A stretch of DNA of 64,000 nt from positions 1 through 64,000 of the forward strand of contig JBJMMD010000002.1 of assembly GCA_045804965.1 (NCBI GenBank), in the 5' to 3' direction. The translations under genes and the position numbers were made by a program. Below are positions 51,713 to 59,981 of this stretch, piece by piece (position 1 is the stretch's first letter; each line of letters starts with the position of its first letter). This DNA comes from CAVTUU01 sp045804965. GTDB taxonomy: Bacteria > Chloroflexota > Chloroflexia > Thermomicrobiales > UBA6265. A model generated the notes under the pieces. It had not been told where the DNA came from. It made no database searches and saw nothing but the letters and a program-made list of their open reading frames with translations.

Positions 51713-52282
51713 CTACAAGCGGTCGCCGAAGCAATCCCGCAATTTTCGAAGCGCCTCGTGCACATTGGCTCGAGCCGCGGCCTCAGTCGAGCTGAGATTG
51801 GCGGCAATCTCGTCGTATCCCAACTCATGGTACTTTCGCAAAATCAATGCAATGCGCTGCTTTTGCGGAAGATTGAGCACGAAGGACTCTACTTCGGCGA
51901 GCAGATCCCGGGCATCGAGTTGGCTGACAGAATCAACCGTCGCGGCGGGAAGAAAATCCTCCGCCCCGTCCATGAGCGGATCCTCACGGCTCCGTTTCCG
52001 GCGGTCCGACAAAAATGTGTTGGTCGCGATCTTGTACAACCAGGCGCGGTAATTGGCCGAGCCGTCAAGCCGGTCAAAGGCGCGGTAGGCCTTCATTACC
52101 GTGTCCTGGTAAAGATCATCGGCATCGGCACGGTTTCGTGTGAGCTGCGTCACAAATCGATAAATCTCTGACTGGTGCCTTGTCAGGAGATCCTCGAAGG
52201 TCACGGGCTGCGTGCCAGGCATGCCGGAGGGTGGCGCTTCGTTGAGCGCCCCCGCACCTGCGGTTGCCAATGCGTGCATCAT
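51713..52282 (-). CDS. ECF-type RNA polymerase sigma factor
   Basis: 189 residues from the ATGATG at 52282. Region 2: HQSEIYRFVTQLTRNRADAD, DLYQDTVMKAYRAFDRL and YRAWLYKIATNTFLSDRRKR. Region 4: LNLPQKQRIALILRKYHELG then YDEIAANLSSTEAAARANVH, a good helix-turn-helix. The frame is open upstream to 52417 but that part is not sigma-like. It is the upstream partner of the ZAS-Ogt fusion and is divergent from the PH/SHOCT gene. Confidence 0.92.
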   Translation of the reverse strand: MMHALATAGAGALNEAPPSGMPGTQPVTFEDLLTRHQSEIYRFVTQLTRNRADADDLYQDTVMKAYRAFDRLDGSANYRAWLYKIATNTFLSDRRKRSREDPLMDGAEDFLPAATVDSVSQLDARDLLAEVESFVLNLPQKQRIALILRKYHELGYDEIAANLSSTEAAARANVHEALRKLRDCFGDRL

Positions 52283-52634
52283 CGAGTTCCGTCGCTCCGT
52301 CCGACCCGCCCTAACGGCGGCGATGGCCCCGTACGTTTCCCGGTAACCGTTCCCCAACGAGATGTCCACGCGCCCCAACCGCGTGATCTCCTCCCGCAAC
52401 AATACAACGCATCCCATAGAGATATGTGAGATCGCCTGTCCAATTTGTTCGTTCTCGGTGCAAGGACTGTACGTACACCCCGATTTGCGCTAGGATGCCC
52501 CTATCGCGACGTTGCAACGCGATCCCCGCTCTGGCTTCCGCAGCCAATTGAATCCTATTCTCGAAGGTTCGACCTCAGGCGTGGTTGGTGCCGAAGAGGT
52601 TTCGTGCATGCGGGACGGGCAGGGAGGCGCACTC
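52283..52634. other. Divergent intergenic region, sigma factor / PH-SHOCT gene
   Basis: About 350 bases. It includes a ten-base palindrome TGTACGTACA at 52468-52477 and a TAGGAT hexamer at 52491-52496 on the plus strand. A GGGAACGG stretch on the minus strand near 52350 resembles ECF -35 boxes (GGAAC), but its match downstream is poor. No gene is seen. Confidence 0.4.
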
Positions 52635-54566
52635 ATGGTCATCGGTAGTTCTCGACCACGTACGCGGGAGGACGCGAGATCGATCATCGCACTTGATTCG
52701 GCGCGGCGATCCGCGGTTGCGGCCGATTGGCATGCGACCAGAGGCGCGATCAGATACGAGATCTCGTGCGATCTCTTCGGCGGTTTCCCCGGGTTCGCGC
52801 AGTGCGGCGGCGCACAGAGTGGGGCGCACCTTCGGATTAGCGATCATTTCTTGCTCGTCGACGACGGCAAAGCGACGGGCTTCGGTCTCCCGATCTCGTG
52901 GCTCGAAGGTGCAGTCGTCTTTCCATTGCAACAGCGCGAGGAACCAGGCTTGCGGATCTTTTACCAAGACGGCGCCTGCCCGCGTGTGTTCACGGTACGA
53001 TTTCGCGGTGGCCGGCTTTCGATGCGGGCTCATCGCCGCGCCGAGCACTCGCTCAATCTGCTCATCAGCCTCGGCATGAACGATCGGTATACGATCGAAG
53101 CTCCTGTTGAACCGAACTTCCGCGTGCCTTGGGATCAGACTCGCCAGTTCGAGTTGGAAAACGTGGTCTGGACCGGTACGACCACTGCGCCGCTGCAGGT
53201 GGGGCTCGACGCCGCGCCGGCGGACGTGTGGTTGACCACGAAGTCGCTGATCTGGGGCAGTCCTGGTGGCGACGGCATTAATCGCGTGCCGTTGCCGCTC
53301 GTTCAAGATGTGATCACCGCCCAGGTCGACGATCGCCAGAAGACACCGGCGGTCTACATCTCGTTTGGCGACGAATCGACCGGCCGCTACGATCTCGCAT
53401 TCCTGTTTGACCGCTATGACGCCGAACGCAATTTGCGCGAGCGCGGCGCATTCCTCGTCGGTCTGCGCTCGCGCGGCATACCGCTCGGCGCTCCGGTGCC
53501 GCTCTACCAACCTTGGCGAATCACGAATCCCACAGTCGTGGCTCAGCCGGCGCTGCCCCGGGGCACCGACGAACTGCCGACGATGGAGCGCCCGCTCCGG
53601 CGGCGCAGAGGGTCTATATCCCGTCTGGGTTCCCGGCATGGCGATCGCGTCGAAGAACCGACGTGGGGGGACACGTTCGCGCCCGAAAACGAGGACGCTG
53701 ATCTCGAACTCTACGACGCCGCCGATCCCGTTTGGCCGGTTACCTTTGCTCCGACGCCATACCTACGCGTAGTCGACGAGTCCTATCAGGAACCGACATC
53801 GACGTCCGGTTTCGGTCAGTGGGACGAAGCGCCTGCCGCCGATGATCGGTGGGACGACGAACAAGACCGCTCGCGGTATCTGCAAACAGCAGTGAACGAC
53901 GTGTTTTCCGAACCGATCGAAGCACCAATCAACGTCGAGTCCGCTTTTCAGGGAGAGGATTGTGAATTGGAGCATTCCGATGTCATGCTCACCGAGTTTG
54001 CTGGCGCCGATGAGTCGGACGAGCCTTCAAGTGGAAACGGCGCGCTCGGCGACTATGAATTGGCGACCGATTGGTTGGCCGCCGCGCAAACCGAGCAGAC
54101 TTCGTCGCCTTTGTCGCCCGCAACCGCCCCGCTAACGATGCTCCAAAGAGAAGGAGATGACGTCGAAGAACCGGCGCGGGTCTCCCCAACAGCGGCTCCG
54201 TCCAAAGCGTTCTCGACCATCGAGGAGTACGAAGCGAGCTGCCTGGCCGTGCTCGGCGAGGTGTTGCGCGCGATCGACGACCGGGTTTCGTGTCGTCCTG
54301 CCAAGGCAATCACCGAACCGCTGCCATCGTCGTCGCTCCAGGCCAGCGCCATCGCCGCGCTCATCGAGTTGACGGCAAACGGCGAAATCACTATGGACGA
54401 CGCGCGCTGGCGGAAAGCGCGTCTGATTGCCCTGAGCGAGTCCGGCGTCCGCTTGCGCGCGCTTATGGAGCTTCGGGATTACGGTCACATTACCACCCAG
54501 GATCTCGACTTGAAGAAGGAATCAATCACGGCGCATCTCTCGTCCTTCGTCCGCGCCGATCCGTGA
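52635..54566 (+). CDS. PH-like and tandem SHOCT domain protein
   Basis: 643 residues from ATG 52635, with GGGAGG seven bases before it. Two beta-rich PH/GRAM-like segments are inferred at about residues 38-130 (LRISDHFLLVDDGKATGFGL) and 178-281 (DVWLTTKSLIWGSPGGDG; VYISFGDESTGRYDLAFLF). An acidic disordered linker of about 250 residues follows. At the end are two SHOCT-type units at about 571-603 (IAALIELTANGEITMDDARW) and 607-638 (LRALMELRDYGHITTQDLDL). No signal or membrane helix. SHOCT repeats usually act as oligomerisation tails. Function unknown. Confidence 0.75.
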   Translation: MVIGSSRPRTREDARSIIALDSARRSAVAADWHATRGAIRYEISCDLFGGFPGFAQCGGAQSGAHLRISDHFLLVDDGKATGFGLPISWLEGAVVFPLQQREEPGLRIFYQDGACPRVFTVRFRGGRLSMRAHRRAEHSLNLLISLGMNDRYTIEAPVEPNFRVPWDQTRQFELENVVWTGTTTAPLQVGLDAAPADVWLTTKSLIWGSPGGDGINRVPLPLVQDVITAQVDDRQKTPAVYISFGDESTGRYDLAFLFDRYDAERNLRERGAFLVGLRSRGIPLGAPVPLYQPWRITNPTVVAQPALPRGTDELPTMERPLRRRRGSISRLGSRHGDRVEEPTWGDTFAPENEDADLELYDAADPVWPVTFAPTPYLRVVDESYQEPTSTSGFGQWDEAPAADDRWDDEQDRSRYLQTAVNDVFSEPIEAPINVESAFQGEDCELEHSDVMLTEFAGADESDEPSSGNGALGDYELATDWLAAAQTEQTSSPLSPATAPLTMLQREGDDVEEPARVSPTAAPSKAFSTIEEYEASCLAVLGEVLRAIDDRVSCRPAKAITEPLPSSSLQASAIAALIELTANGEITMDDARWRKARLIALSESGVRLRALMELRDYGHITTQDLDLKKESITAHLSSFVRADP

Positions 54567-54631
54567 CGCTCAAGGACGCGCGACCACCGACGATTCCTGT
54601 AGCGCCCGGACGGACCTGCCGCCTGGCGCCG

Positions 54632-54640
54632 TGGTACCAT
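54632..54640 (+). promoter_or_regulatory. Candidate extended -10 promoter for the PBP gene
   Basis: Plus strand TGGTACCAT, 120 bases before the ATG at 54760. Weak by itself, but of the same TGG-TA type as other candidates here. Confidence 0.3.
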
Positions 54641-54759
54641 GTGCCGCGCTCGTGCGTTATGAACGTGCGAGGCACTGAACAGCGCGCCTCCCGAACGATC
54701 AAGGCTGCACGTATCACCATCCATCCTTCCAGGCAGCCGCACGGAGAAAAAACCTGCTC

Positions 54760-57204
54760 ATGAGCCAAGGAAGAATCGCTCACGCCAATCGCCGCACGCC
54801 GGCCGCGCGCCGCCGGATGGCGCGATATGGCCGCACAGTCGGCACTAGGCGCGGTTACGCACTGCCGCCGCACCTCCTCCCCGGCATTACCCGAACCAAG
54901 AAGCGGAAAAGTCACGCGCGCAACGGCGTGCTGTTCAGCATCGTTCTGGTCTGCCTTGGCTTTATCGTCCTTTTCACCGCCGGCATGGTCGTCAGCACCG
55001 CTGCCGCCGTTGCCGGCACGGTTCACGCCTACCGTGAGGTCAACAAGGATCTGCCGGACGCCGCGATTGTGGCGAGTGACAGCTTTGAGAACAGCATCGT
55101 TTACGATCGAAACGGCGGAGTGCTGCAGGAAATTCCAAACCCGAATAGCGGATGGCGCACGTTCGTTCCCCTTGAAAAAATCTCCCCAGAGTTGATTAAC
55201 GCGACGATTGCCGCCGAAGATTCGACCTTCTGGAGCCACTACGGCGTGGAACCCGGAGCGATCGTCCGCGGCGCGATCATCAATTACGGTGGGGAAGGGT
55301 CGTCGGGCGGTTCGACGATCACCCAACAGCTCGCGCGCGGTCTCTATCCAAACCAGATCGGGTTCGATATTTCCTACACCCGTAAGATCAAGGAAGCGAT
55401 GGCGGCCGTCTATCTGGACAATAAATTCTCAAAAGAGGACATCCTCACGATGTACCTCAATCAAATTTTTTACGGCCAAAACTCATATGGGATTGAAGCC
55501 GCCTCGGAAACGTACTTCCAAAAACACGCGAACGAACTCACGCTTGGGGAGGCTTCGTTGCTCGCCGGACTTCCCCAGGCCCCATCCAATTACGATCCGA
55601 CCGCCTTTCCCGACAAGGCGAAAGCGCGGCAGAAGTACGTGCTCAAGCAGATGGTCCGCTACCACTACATCACCCAGGATCAAGCGGACGCCGCGTACTC
55701 CGAAACACCCGTCGCCCACAAACGGAACGCCGAGATTAAGGATTCGCCCCACTTCACCAATTACGCGAAGGATTGGGTCGTTCAGCATTATGGCGAGAAC
55801 GCACTGTACGAGGGAGGTCTGAAGATCTACACGACGCTCGATCCGACTTTGCAGCACAAGGCTGAGGAGATCGTGCGCAATCAGATGCCCCAGCTGGCTC
55901 AGTATGATCGCAATAATGCGGCTATGGTCGCGATGGTTCCCTGGAGCGGCGAAATTCTCGTTATGGTCGGCTCAGCCGATTTCAATGATCCCAACATCGG
56001 TGGTCAGGTGAATTACGCGGTCGCCCCGCTGCAACCCGGTTCCTCGATCAAGCCGGTTGTCTATGCGGCCGCGTTCGAGGACGGGTGGAATCCTGGCACG
56101 GTCGTCATCGATTCGACCTTCAAGGAACCGACGCCGGACGCGCCAGAACCGTATTACGAGCCCCAGAACTACACGGGCAATCACTACGGTGCCGTATCGG
56201 TGCGGACCGCGCTCAGCAACTCGCTCAACATTCCCGCGGTCCGCGCGATCAAGTACACCGGCGTCCAGCACGTTATGGATCTTGCCCGGGCAATGGGCTA
56301 TAAGCAAAGCCTGACCAAGTCAGCCGCGGACTACGGGCTTTCGTTCGCGCTCGGCTCGGCTGAAGTGCAATTAGTCGAGCACACCAACCTTTTCGCCAGC
56401 TTCTCCAATGAAGGTAAGTACGTCGCCGCCAACCCGATCTTGAAGATCACCGACTCGCAAGGCAAGGTTCTCTACGAGCGGCATCCAGAACAAGAGTGGC
56501 AGAGCGCACCGCAGGTCTTGAAGGCAGAATACGCTTACCAGGTCACGTCGATCCTCACCGACAACAAAGCTCGTTCGATGATCTTCGGAGAGAGCAATCT
56601 CTTCGGCCGCACGCAAGACGAGCTCGGGCGCCCGACCGCCGCCAAGTCCGGAACCACGGACTATTGGAAAAACATCTGGACAATGGGTTACACAACCGAC
56701 CTCGCAATCGGCGTCTGGGTCGGGCACACGACCGGCGACGGTTCGACCGTCGGCGATCTCCCCGAACTGGACGGCATCGCCGGGGCCGGGCCGATCTGGG
56801 AAAAGATGATGCTGGAGATGCATCAAAATCCCCAATGGTCGCAGTATCTCAATGGGCCCAACGGTCAGCCGATGGCGAAAGATTTCCCCCGCCCGGCTGG
56901 CCTTTATCAAGGAAGCGTCTGCGTCGCCACCGGCGGCAAGCCGGCGAATGGCTTCGAATCCCACACAGAGCTGCTCGTCCGCGATGAGGGCCCGTCGCTC
57001 GACTGTGATCAAATCTCAGCGTATCAAGCACAGGTTCTCGCGGACGGCCTCGCTGATCTTAGGGTGAATGGTGACAAATACGTCCGAGGCGCGGCCGATA
57101 GTATCCGCCGCTATGCGGACGCAGTCGGCTACAGCCCTAGTGGCTTCGGCAGCAGCCAATTCCGGGGCAACTCGCCGCAAATCCAACCCCATAGCGGGCC
57201 GTAG
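54760..57204 (+). CDS. Class A penicillin-binding protein (transglycosylase/transpeptidase)
   Basis: 814 residues. A basic cytoplasmic N terminus, one membrane helix (VLFSIVLVCLGFIVLFTAGM), the GT51 domain (TIAAEDSTFWSHYGVEPGAI; GGSTITQQLARGLYP; RKIKEAMAAVYLD; YLNQIFYGQNSYGIEAASE) and the transpeptidase domain with Ser428 in PGSSIKPVVYA, the SNS triad in RTALSNSLNIP and Lys629 in AAKSGTTDYWK. It polymerises and cross-links peptidoglycan outside the membrane. The C-terminal tail is short with Ser/Gly/Asn. GGAG lies rather far (13 bases) from the ATG. Confidence 0.94.
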   Translation: MSQGRIAHANRRTPAARRRMARYGRTVGTRRGYALPPHLLPGITRTKKRKSHARNGVLFSIVLVCLGFIVLFTAGMVVSTAAAVAGTVHAYREVNKDLPDAAIVASDSFENSIVYDRNGGVLQEIPNPNSGWRTFVPLEKISPELINATIAAEDSTFWSHYGVEPGAIVRGAIINYGGEGSSGGSTITQQLARGLYPNQIGFDISYTRKIKEAMAAVYLDNKFSKEDILTMYLNQIFYGQNSYGIEAASETYFQKHANELTLGEASLLAGLPQAPSNYDPTAFPDKAKARQKYVLKQMVRYHYITQDQADAAYSETPVAHKRNAEIKDSPHFTNYAKDWVVQHYGENALYEGGLKIYTTLDPTLQHKAEEIVRNQMPQLAQYDRNNAAMVAMVPWSGEILVMVGSADFNDPNIGGQVNYAVAPLQPGSSIKPVVYAAAFEDGWNPGTVVIDSTFKEPTPDAPEPYYEPQNYTGNHYGAVSVRTALSNSLNIPAVRAIKYTGVQHVMDLARAMGYKQSLTKSAADYGLSFALGSAEVQLVEHTNLFASFSNEGKYVAANPILKITDSQGKVLYERHPEQEWQSAPQVLKAEYAYQVTSILTDNKARSMIFGESNLFGRTQDELGRPTAAKSGTTDYWKNIWTMGYTTDLAIGVWVGHTTGDGSTVGDLPELDGIAGAGPIWEKMMLEMHQNPQWSQYLNGPNGQPMAKDFPRPAGLYQGSVCVATGGKPANGFESHTELLVRDEGPSLDCDQISAYQAQVLADGLADLRVNGDKYVRGAADSIRRYADAVGYSPSGFGSSQFRGNSPQIQPHSGP

Positions 57205-57220
57205 GGCGAATACAGGTAAC

Positions 57221-57298
57221 CGCGAGCCCTCACTTCCAGTCCCTTTCCCATACGAGGCAGAGGATGGCCTGGAGGGTCGAGTGAGGGAACACTCGGCC
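57221..57298. repeat. Decayed copy of the second hairpin repeat family
   Basis: GAGCCCTCACTTCCAGTCCC, GGCAGAGGATGGCCTGGAGG and GAGTGAGGGAACACTCGG resemble the CCCTCACC/CTCTCCC unit at 38905-39105. Placed between convergent genes. Confidence 0.4.
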
Positions 57299-57339
57299 TA
57301 ATTCAAAAGCCTGTTTAGGCAAATCTCATAAATTGGAAT

Positions 57340-57921
57340 CTAGGACGCGCGCTTCGTTCGTGGCCGGCCAGGACGGCGAGCGCGCGGCGCGGCGCCGTTG
57401 CTTTCGGTGTCCTCGGCGGAGGATGCGCCGCGCCGACGCCGGCGATTGAGTCGCGTTCGTTGCTGCGTCGTACCTGCTGGCGGAGTGATCTCATGCCACG
57501 GCACCGGCGAGGACAAGACGAGCGAGGTCGAGCAATGCGCTCCGGCCGCGCCAAGATCGTCGACAAGCGTCTCGAGCGCCGCGGCATCCGCGACGTGGAC
57601 CTTGACAAGAAAGGTCGCGTCGCCAGTCGTGCGATGGCATTCGATGACAGCCGGGTCCGCTTTCACCCGCGAGAGAAATTTATCGTAATCGGAACGATCC
57701 ACATCGGCGGCAATGAGGGCGGTGATCGGTCTCCCAAGCGCGCTGGGGGCGACAATCGCTCTGTATCCCGCGATGACGCCTCGATCTTCAAGTCTGCGAA
57801 CGCGCTCGATCATGGCGGGACTGGACAGGCCGACCCGTTCGGCGAGCGCCTTCATAGTCAACCGTCCGTTTTCTTGAAGCTCGGCTAAGATGCGCTCGTC
57901 GATCGAGTCGATCTGGTTCAT
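57340..57921 (-). CDS. Lrp/AsnC-family regulator with basic AT-hook-like tail
   Basis: 193 residues. Winged helix at the start (DSIDERILAELQENGRLTMK; ALAERVGLSSPAMIERVRRL), then the RAM effector domain (ALIAADVDRSDYDKFLSRVK; GDATFLVKVHVADAAALETL). After the usual end (about residue 150) there is a 45-residue arginine-rich tail containing RRPGRPRTKR, like an AT-hook (RPGRPR). Lrp proteins respond to amino acids. The tail is unusual for the family. GTGAGG precedes the ATG. Confidence 0.88.
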   Translation of the reverse strand: MNQIDSIDERILAELQENGRLTMKALAERVGLSSPAMIERVRRLEDRGVIAGYRAIVAPSALGRPITALIAADVDRSDYDKFLSRVKADPAVIECHRTTGDATFLVKVHVADAAALETLVDDLGAAGAHCSTSLVLSSPVPWHEITPPAGTTQQRTRLNRRRRRGASSAEDTESNGAAPRARRPGRPRTKRAS

Positions 57922-58397
57922 CGTCTTGCCTCACCTTCTCTGGAAGATTCTTGGCCTTGCCGCCTTCGCGAATCCTCCGAGTCCCATGTTCTTCACGAAA
58001 GTAGACGGTTGATTCCCCTTCCAAAGCGAGTCTATACGCTCGCAGAATACGCGGCAAGGCCAATCTTCGTTCGCTTTCGTCATCTGTTTTACAATTTTCT
58101 CTCGAATAATGTGTCCGACGCGACACCTGCCGAACCATCGCATGAAGTGAAAAAGTTCGACACTAGCAATGGTTCCAGTGCCTTACGCGAGACCCTTGGC
58201 AACTATGGACTGCGATCAGCTGATGGACCTCGTCGTCATTGGCCTCAGCGTTTGGAATAATATCGGCGGGAAACGATGAACGATTGTGGACAACGCACTA
58301 CAGGGACTGGCTTTAGCGACGTTGCGAGTGCTTTTTGCGTTGCCTTTTGAATGCGAATTGAGCGACCCGCCGGAGACATGACTGAAGGGAACTAGCC
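57922..58397. other. Intergenic region, no convincing gene
   Basis: About 475 bases. A plus-strand frame at 58009-58260 and a minus-strand frame at 57788-58138 overlap one another and have no ribosome binding site or recognisable product. The region is AT-richer near 58085-58110 (TTTTACAATTTTC), where promoters for the flanking genes may lie. No hairpin of note. Confidence 0.45.
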
Positions 58398-58619
58398 ATG
58401 CGTGTCGATCTCTTGGACTCAAAGGAACCCAGCCGGACCATTGGAGCCGCGGTCGTTCGCGCGCAGGCCGGCGGCGGAATCGTCCTCGATCTTGGACCTG
58501 CTGATGGTCCTCCCCAAATTCGCTTGCTCTTGAGCCACTCCGAGGCGTTGCAACTCGGCAAAAGCGTCCGTGCCATTGCCAACGACGGCGGCGAGGCCGT
58601 GCTCATCGTCGAGGAGTGA
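58398..58619 (+). CDS. Small protein of unknown function
   Basis: 73 residues; AAGGGAAC lies before the ATG. Beta-rich by eye: IGAAVVRAQAGGGIVLDLGP and the end RAIANDGGEAVLIVEE, with LLLSHSEALQLGKSVR between. No domain recognised. Its good ribosome binding site and regular charge pattern support it as a real gene. Confidence 0.65.
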   Translation: MRVDLLDSKEPSRTIGAAVVRAQAGGGIVLDLGPADGPPQIRLLLSHSEALQLGKSVRAIANDGGEAVLIVEE

Positions 58620-58746
58620 GCGTGATTCAGACGGTCAGCTTAACCGCTCAGTTTCCTGCCGTGTGAGCGATTCCAGCAGTCGTCTTGAGTGACCCTACCC
58701 GGGCATCCTGCGCCACGCCCACCGTCATCCAGAGCACCTCACCCCT

Positions 58747-58832
58747 CGTCATCCTGAGCGGCAGCGGAGGATCTGTGTCTGCCAGCTGCGCTCATAACCA
58801 GCGCCCGATGCCTCGACTGCACGCGTCATGAC
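58747..58832. repeat. Dispersed hairpin repeat, copy 3
   Basis: Begins CGTCATCCTGAGCGGCAGCG, contains GATGCCTCGACTGC as in copy 1 (GATGCCTCGACGGC) and ends GTCATGAC. Same order of segments as the copy at 14668, about 70 percent alike by eye. Confidence 0.7.
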
Positions 58833-58887
58833 GAACTGAAAGCGGTTGGCGAACGGGTCCGGGATCGGCAGGACGGATGCGAGACCC

Positions 58888-58919
58888 AAAAAATGGCGAG
58901 CGCCCGGTCGGGCGCTCGC
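58888..58919 (-). terminator. Intrinsic terminator of the response regulator gene
   Basis: On the minus strand, GCGAGCGCCCG pairs with CGGGCGCTCGC (58896-58919) over a two-base loop, followed by CATTTTTT. This is a classic rho-independent terminator 34 bases after the stop of the gene at 58953. The clearest terminator in the window. Confidence 0.85.
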
Positions 58920-58952
58920 AAACAATGCGTGATTGATAAAGAGCGTTATTGC

Positions 58953-59693
58953 TTATGCGACGCTCGATTTATGCTCGTTATCCTGGCCGGTGGCCCGCTC
59001 AACGGCCGCGTACGGTTGTGGACCAATCTCCGCCCAACCCTTCTGCACCGCGTAGCGCAGGGCGGCAACCCGGTCGTCGACTTCGAGCTTGCGCAGGACT
59101 GACGTCATATGGTTCTTGACGGTTTGCTCGGTGATGAACAATGCGTCACCGATTTCCTTGTTCGACCGGCCCATAACCAGGCAATCGAGGACTTCGAGCT
59201 CTCGCGGTGAAAGCGCAATGTCGGATGCGCCGGGAGTGCTGCCGTCGGAGAGCGAGCGGAACTCACCGAGCACTCGCCTCGCCAGTTCAGGATTCGTGAG
59301 GACTGCTTGGTGAAGGAGATTTTCACCCCGCAACACCAAGTTCACGGTTTCGAGAATCTTCGCCGGATCGGTGTCCTTGGTCAGGAAGGCTGATGCCCCC
59401 ACCCGAATTGCGGCAAAGAGCCGATCGTCGTCGACGTGCATGGAAAGGAAGACGATGCTGGTGTTCGGGCGCTGGCGACGCATGGCCGATGCGATTTGGA
59501 GCCCGGTCACACCGGGGAGCTGGACATCGAGGATGACGAGCGATGGATGGTGGATATCGGCAAGGTGCAGCGCATCGTGTCCGCAATTTGCTTCCCCAAC
59601 GACGGAGAGGCGGGTATCATGCTCGATGATACGCCGAAGACCGTTTCGAAAGAGTGGGTGGTCATCGACGAGCAGGATTCTTCGTTTGAGCAT
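58953..59693 (-). CDS. NarL/FixJ-type response regulator
   Basis: 246 residues; GGGGGAGG before the ATG. Receiver domain: ILLVDDHPLFRNGLRRIIEH, phospho-acceptor Asp in LVILDVQLPG, IVFLSMHVDD with the conserved Ser/Thr, and AFLTKDTD with the Lys. C-terminal LuxR helix-turn-helix: LSPRELEVLDCLVMGRSNKE then IGDALFITEQTVKNHMTSVL. No histidine kinase gene is adjacent, so it is an orphan regulator. Confidence 0.94.
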   Translation of the reverse strand: MLKRRILLVDDHPLFRNGLRRIIEHDTRLSVVGEANCGHDALHLADIHHPSLVILDVQLPGVTGLQIASAMRRQRPNTSIVFLSMHVDDDRLFAAIRVGASAFLTKDTDPAKILETVNLVLRGENLLHQAVLTNPELARRVLGEFRSLSDGSTPGASDIALSPRELEVLDCLVMGRSNKEIGDALFITEQTVKNHMTSVLRKLEVDDRVAALRYAVQKGWAEIGPQPYAAVERATGQDNEHKSSVA

Positions 59694-59870
59694 CGTGGCA
59701 GCCTCCCCCTTGGCGTCTACTTTTCGACCGTCAATCAGTTCGTTCGCGCTTCGTGTGATACTCCACTTTTAGGCTATTTCGCCTAGTTATGGGGAGATCT
59801 TCTTCCCGTACTGAAGTCCAGGTTGTGACGACCCAATCGGACTAGTACCGCTGTCCTACCTCCGTTCGGC

Positions 59871-59894
59871 AGTGATCACTATCATTTGTATACT
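59871..59894 (+). promoter_or_regulatory. Candidate promoter of the ketoacyl synthase gene with palindrome
   Basis: TATACT at 59889-59894 lies about 90 bases before the ATG at 59982. A perfect palindrome AGTGATCACT is at 59871-59880, nine bases upstream of it, in the -35 zone. Confidence 0.35.
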
Positions 59895-59981
59895 GGCGCT
59901 GAGGGCAAGTTCGGCTTTCAATTGCGCGGTCTTCAGTAAGGTAATATCGGCAAGGCGCTGTCGCCTCGCCACGAGGAAGCC

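Noticed and set aside
52575..53639. Minus-strand open frame of 354 codons
   Set aside because: Antisense to the PH/SHOCT gene; the plus-strand gene has a better ribosome binding site and structured domains.
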